NCBI GenBank assembly: GCA_963721115.1
Contig: CAVRIA010000005.1
Span: 248,001 to 312,000, forward strand
Direction: 5' to 3'
DNA length: 64,000 nucleotides
From: CAVRIA01 sp963721115
GTDB taxonomy: Bacteria; Desulfobacterota; Binatia; HRBIN30; CADEER01
The stretch's first letter is position 1; each line of letters starts with the position of its first letter. The notes under the pieces are model-generated. The model made no database searches. It was given only the letters and a program-made list of their open reading frames with translations, and was not told the DNA's origin. The translations under genes and the position numbers were made by a program. Below, piece by piece: positions 16,776-29,425 of this stretch.

Positions 16776-16958
16776 ATGGATTTTCCGAAGTGCCTGAAGT
16801 GCAACCGTGGGATACTCATCCCGCTGTCGGATTATGGCCAGGAAGGCGCTTCGGTTCTCTTCAAGGCATGGGTTTGCACGAATCCCGATTGTGGCTTTTC
16901 CCTGAGGGTGGACAAGGGGGAAGTCACTTACGGAAAGAGGATCGAATTCAAGCATTGA
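16776..16958 (+). CDS. Small zinc-ribbon protein, function unknown
   Basis: The 60-residue protein has two CxxC pairs, KCLKC near the N-terminus and CTNPDC in the middle, consistent with one zinc ribbon. An excellent ribosome binding site (AAAGGAGG) lies 5 nt upstream of the ATG, so the gene is probably real and translated. It lies between tRNA-Arg and a strong terminator, in a transcription unit of its own or with the tRNA. I do not recognise the function. Confidence 0.8.
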   Translation: MDFPKCLKCNRGILIPLSDYGQEGASVLFKAWVCTNPDCGFSLRVDKGEVTYGKRIEFKH

Positions 16959-17010
16959 TCTCCGCTGTCGGCCGTCCAGCAATTGGTGGGCCCCGTTGAT
17001 CGCCACCAAC

Positions 17011-17051
17011 AAAGAAAGGGCCCAGTCGAATTTCGACTGGGCCCTTTCTTT
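17011..17051. terminator. Strong bidirectional terminator between the zinc-ribbon gene and the rrn operon
   Basis: A near-perfect inverted repeat of about 20 bp per arm (AAAGAAAGGGCCCAGTCGAA and its complement) has A-rich and T-rich ends, so it is an intrinsic terminator in both directions. It ends the convergent rrn operon on the minus strand and the small zinc-ribbon gene on the plus strand. Confidence 0.92.
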
Positions 17052-17059
17052 TTTTAGAT

Positions 17060-17172
<113 letters not shown>

Positions 17173-17192
17173 AAGGCGTATCAGAAACTTTC

Positions 17193-17208
17193 GACAATTG
17201 CATACGGG
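17193..17208 (-). repeat. Right half of the 23S rRNA processing stem
   Basis: These 16 bases are the exact reverse complement of 20303-20318 on the other side of 23S rRNA. In the precursor they would pair into a long stem bringing the two ends of 23S together, the usual RNase III substrate. Confidence 0.8.
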
Positions 17209-17247
17209 ACGGATCGGGAATGCGCTGTAGTCAGCGTTAAAAATAGT

Positions 17248-20262
<3,015 letters not shown>

Positions 20263-20302
20263 TTCGCCGAACTACCAATGCGCATTTCAGATCCGGACTT
20301 TA

Positions 20303-20318
20303 CCCGTATGCAATTGTC
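20303..20318 (-). repeat. Left half of the 23S rRNA processing stem
   Basis: This 16-nt segment is perfectly complementary to 17193-17208, and the flanking bases continue the match imperfectly. It overlaps the boxA-like GGTCTTTGA at 20317-20325 by two bases. Confidence 0.8.
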
Positions 20319-20325
20319 AAAGACC
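20317..20325 (-). promoter_or_regulatory. boxA-like antitermination motif upstream of 23S
   Basis: The minus strand reads GGTCTTTGA here. The identical nonamer occurs upstream of 16S (22409-22417). It resembles the boxA element (consensus near TGCTCTTTGA) bound by NusB-S10 in rRNA antitermination, and its repetition ahead of both large rRNAs supports that reading. Confidence 0.5.
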
Positions 20326-20406
20326 AACAACGGAATCCAAGCTTATGCTGGATCCACGATGCGCACGCCGCGCGCGCGTATCGCGCATCCAACAACCTGG
20401 ACGAGG

Positions 20407-20479
20407 TGGAGCTGATCGGAGTCGAACCGACGGCCTCCGCCTTGCAAAGGCGGCGCTCTCCCAACTGAGCTACAGCCCC
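20407..20479 (-). tRNA. tRNA-Ala (anticodon TGC)
   Basis: The minus strand gives GGGGCTGTAGCTCAGTTGGG at the 5' end and an anticodon loop CTTTGCAAA-type with anticodon TGC. The T arm is CGGTTCGACTCCG. It lies in the 16S-23S spacer after tRNA-Ile, the usual arrangement. Confidence 0.96.
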
Positions 20480-20502
20480 ATCTTCCCGACCCCAGACCAA
20501 GG

Positions 20503-20576
20503 TGGGCCTAGGTAGAGTCGAACTACCGACCTCACCCTTATCAGGGGTGCGCTCTAGCCAACTGAGCTATAGGCCC
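20503..20576 (-). tRNA. tRNA-Ile (anticodon GAT)
   Basis: The acceptor stem GGGCCTA pairs perfectly with TAGGCCC, the anticodon loop is CTGATAA with anticodon GAT, and the T arm contains AGTTCGACTCT. It lies between 16S and tRNA-Ala in the rrn spacer. Confidence 0.96.
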
Positions 20577-20701
20577 CTCGTTCGCCGGTCTCTCAAACCT
20601 AGGGAGTAGGAGTGCGAGTTCCCCTCTTCGGGGAACGGGAAACCCTCATCCCGAAGAACGAGGGCATTACAGTCGCCCGGCACTTTTCGCAAAGCACCAG
20701 A

Positions 20702-22268
<1,567 letters not shown>

Positions 22269-22408
22269 AAAATGACTGGCGAGAGAGAGACTCCCTCGCC
22301 AAAGCGAAACAAACGTGAACCGTTCCGCTCGGAAGAGATCCTCGCACGTGGCGTCCAAACTCGAGCTGTCCCGAGTTCGACGACACTTACTTACCTACTC
22401 CCTAGATT

Positions 22409-22417
22409 TCAAAGACC
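22409..22417 (-). promoter_or_regulatory. boxA-like antitermination motif upstream of 16S
   Basis: The minus strand reads GGTCTTTGA, about 30 nt downstream of the rrn -10 element and identical to the motif ahead of 23S. It is likely part of the rRNA antitermination signal. Confidence 0.5.
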
Positions 22418-22442
22418 GGCGCCACCAAGGGCGAGATCCAGA

Positions 22443-22471
22443 CGTATAGATCAGTGCATTCGGGGTGTCAA
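22443..22471 (-). promoter_or_regulatory. rrn operon promoter
   Basis: On the minus strand a perfect -35 box TTGACA (22466-22471) is separated by 17 nt from TATACG (22443-22448), giving a strong sigma-70 type promoter. It lies about 175 nt upstream of 16S and reads toward it. No other comparable promoter is seen in the 22270-22520 gap. Confidence 0.85.
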
Positions 22472-22526
22472 CCCCCGCGTTCCCCGATTCACTCATTTTC
22501 TATCCCTCGCACCGCTCCCCACCAAC

Positions 22527-23967
22527 TCACAGTACCTCTCCCGGGGCGAGCTTCGCCGCTTCCGGCTGGTCGCGAACGATCCCTGCCACCTCGGCAACGA
22601 ACGCATCCGCTTGAACGAGAGCCGCCCCGACAAAGCGCTCGTCGGCGGCAAGAAGGGACGCCAGCTCGGCACTCGACAGGCCAATCCGCGGATCCCCCGC
22701 CAGTCGGGTCATCAAGTCGTCGGACCTGCTCTGGCCCCCGCGCAATGCACGCGCCGCCGCAAGCGCATGCTCTTTGATTGCCGCGTGCGCCGACTCTCGC
22801 CCCGCGCCGCGCTTCACGGCCTCCATCAGGACCGTGGTCGTCGCCAGGAAGGGCAGCAGGCGATCGCGCTCCGCATCGATGATGGCGGGGAAGATCTCCA
22901 TCTCGACGAGAACCGCCAGGAAGGTTTCGAACATGCCATCCGCGGCAAACATGCCGCCGGGGAGGGCGACCCGACGCACAACCGAACAGGAGACGTCCCC
23001 CTCGCTCCATTGGTCCCCCGCCAATGCGCCCGCCATGTGGAGATAGCCCCCCAGAACCACCTGGAATCCATTGATCCGTTCGCAGCTCCGCGAGTTCACT
23101 TTGTGGGGCATTGCCGAAGATCCGACCTGTCCCTCCCGGAAACCCTCGGTAGCCAGATCAAGGCCCGCCATCAGCCTCAGGGTCTTGGCGAAGCTCGACG
23201 GCCCACTCCCCAGCTGGCAAAGAGCACCGAGGACCTGCATGTCGAGACTGCGCGGGTATACCTGCCCCACGGCGCCGAGAACCTCCCGGAAGCCGAGTTG
23301 ATCTGCGACCCGGCTCTCCAACGCATCGACCTTGGCCGTATCGCCACCGAAGAGGGTCAACAGGTCGAGTTGAGTACCCACCGACCCCTTCAATCCGCGA
23401 AGGGGATATCGCGCCAAGCAGCTCCTCGAGGCTCCGATAGGCGAAGAGCATCTCGGTACCGAACATCGCCAATCTCTTCCCAAGGGTCGTCATCTGCGCG
23501 GGGACGTTGTGAGTGCGCCCGGTAATGGCAAGGCTTCGATACTCCGCTACGCGGCCGGAGAGCCGATACAAGCAAGCGGCATACTTGAGGCGGAGTAGCC
23601 GCAGCGAGCGCAGGATCTGAAGCTGTTCCACGTTTTCGGTGAGGTCGCGGCTGGTCAACCCCTTGTGAATGTGCTGCTGACCGGCGAGCGCGCAGAACTC
23701 GTCGATGCGAGCCTTCACGTCGTGGCGCGTGAGTCGCTCTCGAGCCCGTATGCTGGCCAGATCGACGCGGCTCTTCACGTCTTCGTAGGCCTGGATAGCC
23801 TCGAGCGGGATGTCCAGTCCGAGCTCGCGCTGGGCGCGCATCACGGCGATCCAGAATTCGCGCTCGAGCAATACCTTGGCCCGCGGTGACCAGATCTCCT
23901 GCATCGCCGAGCTGGCATAGCGATCGGCGAGCACGTCGGGAATCGCTTCGTGGCTTCCAGTGACCAT
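22527..23967 (-). CDS. purB: Adenylosuccinate lyase (single-base frameshift)
   Basis: PurB catalyses two fumarate-releasing steps in purine synthesis. The N-terminal part (MVTGSHEAIPDVLADRYAS to EELLGA) and the C-terminal part (RYPLRGLKGSVGTQ to the stop) lie in different frames that meet near 23400-23415. Together they give about 479 residues, a normal length. The active-site signature SSAMPHKVN is in the second part and the TSRDLTEN region in the first. The start has a GGGGTGAAG ribosome binding site. A missing base at the junction would restore one reading frame. Confidence 0.9.
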
Positions 23968-24131
23968 CTTCACCCCGCCGGCAGTATCACCGCCCCGGTT
24001 CGAGGGTTCAAGCCGATCGGTCGCCGTCGCGGCTGTGCGGATCCTGGAGAATGGCCCATGGCAAATCAACCGTGTTGACCCCACTCCGCTGCATCCTCTA
24101 TCTTCCACCGAGGTCGCATGGTGCGGTCGAC

Positions 24132-25500
24132 ATGCCGTCAATATCGTTGGGATTCGAACAGGTGGAGATGCGGCTTGGCCTCATCAGACGCCGGTTGAAC
24201 TTGTTCGCCCTGCAGCACACCCTCTATCTGGGCGGCAGCCTGGCTGCCTTGTCGGCGACCCTGCTCATCTTCCTCGCCGTTCGCGGCCAGACGGAGGCCT
24301 TCAATCTCGCCTTGTGGATCGTGATTCTCAGCGGCGCCGCTGCCTGCTCATGGGCGGTCTACGCGTTGCGCCGCAGATGGTTGTCGATCGAGAACGTGGC
24401 ACGCCTTGCCGACCAGAAGGGCAAGCTCGACGATCGGCTCTCGACCCTCTTGGCACATCGAGGAAATGGCCCGACGCGCCTGTGGAGCCTTCTGTTGACA
24501 CAAGCACTGACCCTCTCGAGCCGGTGGGACACTCGAGTGGTCGCCCCGCGCCGCATCCCGCGATCGCTGTTCTACCTGCTCGGATCGCTCGCGATTCTCG
24601 TCGCCACCTCCTTCTTCGTATCCGCACCGAGTTCCGAGGGGAAAACCATGGGATCGGCCTCCCCTTCAACCGCGGCCGCAGATCGGCATCATCCACCAAT
24701 TGGAAAGCAAGATCTCTCCTCCGCAGGCGCATTCGGACACCCCGCATCCAAAGGCGCCGGGGCGACGGCAAAGGACGGCGACGGCAACCTCATGCCGACT
24801 CACCTGACGGCGGGAGGTGAGCAATCCGCCGCAGGCGAGCAGGCCGGCCCTCTCCGCGTCGCCCAGGCGGGGGGATCGGGAGGAACGAACCGAGGCCCCG
24901 GCGACAAGGAGGAAAAGGCATCCGGGCCGATGCCAGCGCGGATGCAGAATCTGATCCGCCGCCTGTTCGGTGTCGCCCCCGTGGCGAACCACTCCGGACG
25001 AACGGGCGCAAATATGCCGTCTGGTCTCCCGCAGGGGAAGAACTCAAACGGGGAATCCACCGAGAAGACCGCCGGCGATGGCGAGCGCCTGGCACGGTCC
25101 GGCCAGACCCAGTTGGGAGCCGAAAGAAACCCACGACGGCAGCCCGGCAAACGCCAAATCGTCTGGGGCTCCGGGCGAGGCACGGGGCGGTTCCAAGGCG
25201 GGCGGGCAAGGCGGCTCCAAAAGCGGAGAGCTCTTCGCCCAGCAGGGAGGAAAGGGGACGGGCGCGGACGCGAAGTCGTTCATGCTCAAGCTGACGACCT
25301 TCTCGTCCAATGCTCCAACCGCTCTGGAGCCGCAGCGAAACAGACGGCGCAACACGGTGTCCGACACGGGGCCGGTCGCCGCAGGAGGCGAGACCGAATC
25401 GCCCATGAGCGAGCAGACGACGCCCGACGATCCTCTTCAGCGAACGGAGGTCTCGGCGGAACACGAAGCGATCCTGCGACGGATCTTCACTCGGAATTGA
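24132..25500 (+). CDS. Membrane-anchored protein of a MoxR/VWA operon, DUF4175-like (frameshifted)
   Basis: The N-terminal part has two transmembrane segments (about residues 32-50 and 60-80) and a conserved stretch IENVARLADQKGKLDDRLSTLL, then a third hydrophobic segment near 155-172 and a long Gly/Ser/Ala-rich region. The C-terminal part (from about 25117-25128) continues in another frame and ends AEHEAILRRIFTRN, which resembles the ends of proteins encoded just upstream of moxR in such operons. A single-base indel seems to separate them. The ATG at 24132 starts the conserved part. Confidence 0.65.
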
Positions 25501-25543
25501 AATGACGATCCGCACGGCCCGCGCCTCGTGGTAAGAGGAAATC

Positions 25544-26659
25544 GTGACGCCCCCCTATTCGAGCACGCCGCGAGTCGCCCCGGGCAAGGTCGGAGCCGCG
25601 GCTCGACTGCCGGAAGGACACACCCCGGAGACTCATTCCCCGCGCGCTCTCGTCGAGGACTTCCGCCTCACCTTCGAGCGCATTCGCGGCGAGCTGGCAC
25701 GCGTCATCGTCGGGTACCAGGAGATCGTCGAGCAGATTCTGGTCGCCTTCTTCGCCGGGGGGCACGTCCTGATCGAAGGCGTTCCCGGCACGGGAAAAAC
25801 CCTGATCGTACGCACGCTCGGGCAGGTGCTGAACCTGAGCTTCAATCGCGTCCAGTTCACCGTCGACCTGATGCCCGCCGACATCACCGGCACCCGCATG
25901 CTGATCGAGCACGAGGGAAAGCGCGAGCTGGTCTTCTCCCAGGGGCCGGTCTTCTCGCATGTGCTCCTCGCCGACGAGATCAACCGAGCGACGCCGAAAA
26001 CACAGTCCGCCCTACTGGAGGCGATGGCGGAGATGCAGGTGACGGCGGGAGGGGCCACCTACCCTCTCGCCCCGCCGTTCTTCGTCCTCGCAACACTGAA
26101 CCCGATCGAGATGGAGGGTACCTACCCCCTTCCGGAAGCGCAGTTGGATCGGTTCTTCTTCAAGGTGTACCTGCCCTACCCCGAGGCAAACGAGTTGCAG
26201 AAGATCATCGGCACGACGACGACGGCCGAGGCAGCGCAGGTGAAGCCGGTCTTCGAGGCACAAACGGCGGCAGGCCGCATCGAGGAGCTCAAGACATTGG
26301 TACGCGAGGTCCTCGTCGCCCCGCACCTCGAGGAGTACGCCGCCACGCTGGTCCGCGCCACCATCCCTGCCGGGTCGAAGTTCGCCCCCACGGGGCCCTC
26401 CCCTCTCTCCGACGAGTCGATCGGCCGCTACGTCGCCTTCGGATCCAGCCCGCGCGGCGGCCAAGCCCTGATCCTCGGCGCCAAGGTCCGCGCCCTGCTC
26501 GCCGGACGCGTCAATGTCACCTACGAGGACGTGGACAGCGTCGCCGTTCCTGCGCTCAACCATCGGCTGGTCCTCAACTTCGCCGCCCACGCCGATAGCG
26601 TCGATCCGCGCGGCCTGATCGAACGCCTGATCCATGCAGCCAAACGCCTCCATCGCTGA
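25544..26659 (+). CDS. MoxR family AAA+ ATPase
   Basis: MoxR ATPases act as chaperones, often with VWA proteins encoded nearby. The 371-residue product has Walker A GVPGTGKT, Walker B VLLADEINRA, sensor 1 region FFVLATLNPIE and the C-terminal lid SPRGGQALILGAKVRALL. The GTG start at 25544 is preceded by AAGAGGAAA. A 50-residue N-terminal extension before the AAA+ core is Pro/Ala rich. It overlaps the DUF58 gene by 26 nt, as usual in this operon type. Confidence 0.93.
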   Translation: MTPPYSSTPRVAPGKVGAAARLPEGHTPETHSPRALVEDFRLTFERIRGELARVIVGYQEIVEQILVAFFAGGHVLIEGVPGTGKTLIVRTLGQVLNLSFNRVQFTVDLMPADITGTRMLIEHEGKRELVFSQGPVFSHVLLADEINRATPKTQSALLEAMAEMQVTAGGATYPLAPPFFVLATLNPIEMEGTYPLPEAQLDRFFFKVYLPYPEANELQKIIGTTTTAEAAQVKPVFEAQTAAGRIEELKTLVREVLVAPHLEEYAATLVRATIPAGSKFAPTGPSPLSDESIGRYVAFGSSPRGGQALILGAKVRALLAGRVNVTYEDVDSVAVPALNHRLVLNFAAHADSVDPRGLIERLIHAAKRLHR

Positions 26660-27569
26660 CCCTTCGAACCCGCTCCGAGCGGTCTCCGACCCCGCCTTTC
26701 TCGCCAAGCTGCACCGCTTCCGACTGCGCGTCCGACACAGCGCCAGCCGGCGGCCAGGCAATACCCCGATGCCATTCGCCGTGCAGTCGAGCGGAATGGA
26801 GCTGGCCAATCACAAGAGCTACGCGCCCGGTGACGACCTGCGCCATTTCGACTGGAATGCGTACGGCCGGCTCGACCAGAAGCTGATCAAGACCTTTCGC
26901 GCCGAACGCGAGGCCCCGCTCCATCTGCTCCTCGACACCAGCGCCTCCATGGGTGTCCCGGGGGCTGACGGCAAGCTCGAGTTCGCGGCCGCTCTCGCCG
27001 CCGGCTTCGCCTACGTCTCCCTCCGCCAACACGATCCCGTGCAACTCGTCGCCCTCGCCCGCGGAAACCGCGCCGGCAATTTGGCGCCGCTCTTTCGTCA
27101 CCCCCAGCGACTCCCGGATCTTCAAGCCATCCTGGCGACTCTCCGACCTTCCGGCTCGACGATCCTGGAAGAAGGGATTGCCGCCTATTTGCGAAGCACG
27201 CGTCTGCCCGGGGTTGCGATCGTGCTCTCCGACTTCCTCGTCCGCCCGTCGGTCTATCAGAGTGCGCTCGGACACCTTCGCGAGCGCGGATACAGCGTCG
27301 CGGCTCTGCGCGTGATCGGCCCTCGGGAACGCGATCCGCAGGACCTGCCGCGACGCGTGCGCATCCGGGATGCGGAGACTGGATCCGAACGGCTGGTCGA
27401 CCTCGACTTCACTCATCGGCAGCGCTACGCCGCTGCCCTCGACGAGCACCTGGCCGGCTTGAAGACATGGTGCGATCGCCATCTCGTCACCTACGCGCTC
27501 GTCGACACCGCCATCGGTCTCGAGACGTGTATGCTGCGCGAGATGCCGCGGGCGGGACTGCTGCAATAG
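26634..27569 (+). CDS. DUF58 domain-containing protein (VWA-like)
   Basis: The 311-residue protein contains the DUF58 signature (YAPGDDLRHFDWNAYGRLDQ) and a von Willebrand A-like fold with the metal-site motif DTSASMG (DxSxS). Such proteins partner with MoxR ATPases and with BatA/B-type membrane proteins. No signal peptide is evident, so it is probably cytoplasmic. Start overlaps the moxR end; the next gene begins 2 nt after the stop. Confidence 0.92.
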   Translation: MQPNASIADPSNPLRAVSDPAFLAKLHRFRLRVRHSASRRPGNTPMPFAVQSSGMELANHKSYAPGDDLRHFDWNAYGRLDQKLIKTFRAEREAPLHLLLDTSASMGVPGADGKLEFAAALAAGFAYVSLRQHDPVQLVALARGNRAGNLAPLFRHPQRLPDLQAILATLRPSGSTILEEGIAAYLRSTRLPGVAIVLSDFLVRPSVYQSALGHLRERGYSVAALRVIGPRERDPQDLPRRVRIRDAETGSERLVDLDFTHRQRYAAALDEHLAGLKTWCDRHLVTYALVDTAIGLETCMLREMPRAGLLQ

Positions 27570-27571
27570 GA

Positions 27572-29425
27572 ATGGGGTTTTTCAATCCGAGCGCGTGGAT
27601 CTTCGCGGGACTGATCGCCGTCTTGATCGCGCTCTACCTGTGGGAACGCCACCGCCGTCACGTCGATGTACCCTCGCTGCTCCTCTGGGAGACGATTCCC
27701 GAGGCGATCGTACGCACCTCTCGCTTCCGCCCCGATTGGCTCTTCTTTCTCCAGCTCCTGCTCCTCGCAGCACTGATCACCGGTCTGGCCGGCCCCTATC
27801 TGCGCAGCGGCAGGCGGAGCAAGGAGCCGGCACGCCGAATTTTCGTCCTCGACACCTCGGCGAGCATGCAGGCTCGTGAAGGGCGGCAGACCCGCTTCGA
27901 ACAGGCCCGGAGCGAGCTTCGCCGGCGAATCGAAGCCCTCTCTCCGGAGGACGAGGCCATGCTGATCTCCGTCGCCAAGCATCCACGTGCCGTATGTCCC
28001 TTCACGCAAGACCGATCCGCGCTTCTGCGGAAGCTCCAGGATCTCGCACCGGTCGACACCGGCACCAACATGGATCTGGCGATCGCCATGGCAATGCGCG
28101 CCGGGACTCGAGCCGACCGGCGGAGCGACATCGAAGTGTTCACCGACCTCTCGGTCGACCAGATCGAGCCCGCCTCGCGCGACCGCGTCGGACTGTTCCA
28201 CTTCGGCGAGAGCGACGACAATCTCGGCATCGAGAGCTTGCAGGTGTATCAAGGACGGTTCCAGGACTATCGCGAAGCCCGCGCTCGCGTGGTCGTGCGC
28301 AACTTCTCCCATCGGGAAGCGCACGGGTTCCTGACCTTCCGCCTGGACGACCGCGTTCTGGACCGGCGCGGCTTCACGCTGCAGCCGCGCGCCTCCAGCA
28401 GCTTTCCCATCCGAAACTTTCCCGATTCCGGGATTCTCGGCGCCGACCTGGAAGTCCATGACGCCCTGGACGCCGACAATCGAGCCTACGGGTGGATTCG
28501 CCCCCTGTACCCGGTCCGCCTATTGGTCGTCTCCGACCCTTCACCGTTGCAGGCGGACCTCACCAGGATCGCTCGCGGCACGGCGAACCTCCAGCTGACG
28601 TTCACGACGCCCGCCCAATACGCGTCCGAACCGCCTCCGGACGCCGACATCATCCTGTTTCATCAGTTCGTGCCCACCACTCCGCCCAAGGCCGCGACCC
28701 TCTACCTGTTTCCGGTAGCGGACAGCGGCTGGCTCGCGGCTTCCGGCGAAGCGAAGGATCTCCAGATCCTGGATTGGGACGACCATCACCCGGTGCTGGA
28801 ATCGCTTCGTCCGGAGCTGCCCTTCCCTATCCGTCGGACTCGCCTGCTGCACACTCCCGCGTGGGCCGACGCGCTTCTCACCTCTCGCAGCGGCGGTCGC
28901 GAAGTACCGCTCGCCTTCGCCGGGGAGGACGCCGGCTGGCGCACGGCGGTCATTGCGTTCGACGTCGCCACTGATCGGCTGTTGAGCTCCGACCGCCTGG
29001 ACCTGCTGTTGTTCTTCCTGAACCTGCTGGACTGGATGGCGCCGCGCGACGACTCGGTGGTGGTCCTTCGCACCGGTAGCGTCCACGCCTTTCCCGATCT
29101 GCCGGATCGCCCGCGCCGGATCTTCGCGCCCGACGGAAGCGAAACGACGGTAGCGGCCGGCAAGCCCCTCCTGATGGAGCCCCTCCACGTCGGCGAGTAC
29201 CGGATCGCCGCCGACGGCACCGGAAAGCGCGTTCTGGCCAATCTGTTCGATCCCGGCGAGTCGGACATCGGACGTTCCGCGCACGCCTCCGTCCCCAAGC
29301 GCCGCCGGCAGAATCCGGCGGAACCGCGATCCGCGAACGGGCGGCCCGTCGGGCTCTGGCTGTACGGGCTCGTCGCAGCTCTGCTGCTGGTCGAATGGTT
29401 CGCCTCCTCGCGGAGGGAGACATGA
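27572..29425 (+). CDS. BatA-like membrane protein with VWA domain
   Basis: The 617-residue product starts with a BatA-type membrane region (FFNPSAWIFAGLIAVLIALYL, about residues 3-25, and a second span near 55-75), then a VWA domain with DTSASMQ at the metal site. The C-terminal half has no motif I can name and ends with a final hydrophobic segment (LWLYGLVAALLLVEWFA). I choose the ATG at 27572, two bases after the DUF58 gene. It overlaps the next gene by 4 nt. Confidence 0.85.
   Translation: MGFFNPSAWIFAGLIAVLIALYLWERHRRHVDVPSLLLWETIPEAIVRTSRFRPDWLFFLQLLLLAALITGLAGPYLRSGRRSKEPARRIFVLDTSASMQAREGRQTRFEQARSELRRRIEALSPEDEAMLISVAKHPRAVCPFTQDRSALLRKLQDLAPVDTGTNMDLAIAMAMRAGTRADRRSDIEVFTDLSVDQIEPASRDRVGLFHFGESDDNLGIESLQVYQGRFQDYREARARVVVRNFSHREAHGFLTFRLDDRVLDRRGFTLQPRASSSFPIRNFPDSGILGADLEVHDALDADNRAYGWIRPLYPVRLLVVSDPSPLQADLTRIARGTANLQLTFTTPAQYASEPPPDADIILFHQFVPTTPPKAATLYLFPVADSGWLAASGEAKDLQILDWDDHHPVLESLRPELPFPIRRTRLLHTPAWADALLTSRSGGREVPLAFAGEDAGWRTAVIAFDVATDRLLSSDRLDLLLFFLNLLDWMAPRDDSVVVLRTGSVHAFPDLPDRPRRIFAPDGSETTVAAGKPLLMEPLHVGEYRIAADGTGKRVLANLFDPGESDIGRSAHASVPKRRRQNPAEPRSANGRPVGLWLYGLVAALLLVEWFASSRRET

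Noticed and set aside
22527..24141. Two separate genes for the purB region
   Set aside because: The two frames encode complementary parts of one lyase with a continuous set of family motifs. One frameshifted gene is simpler.
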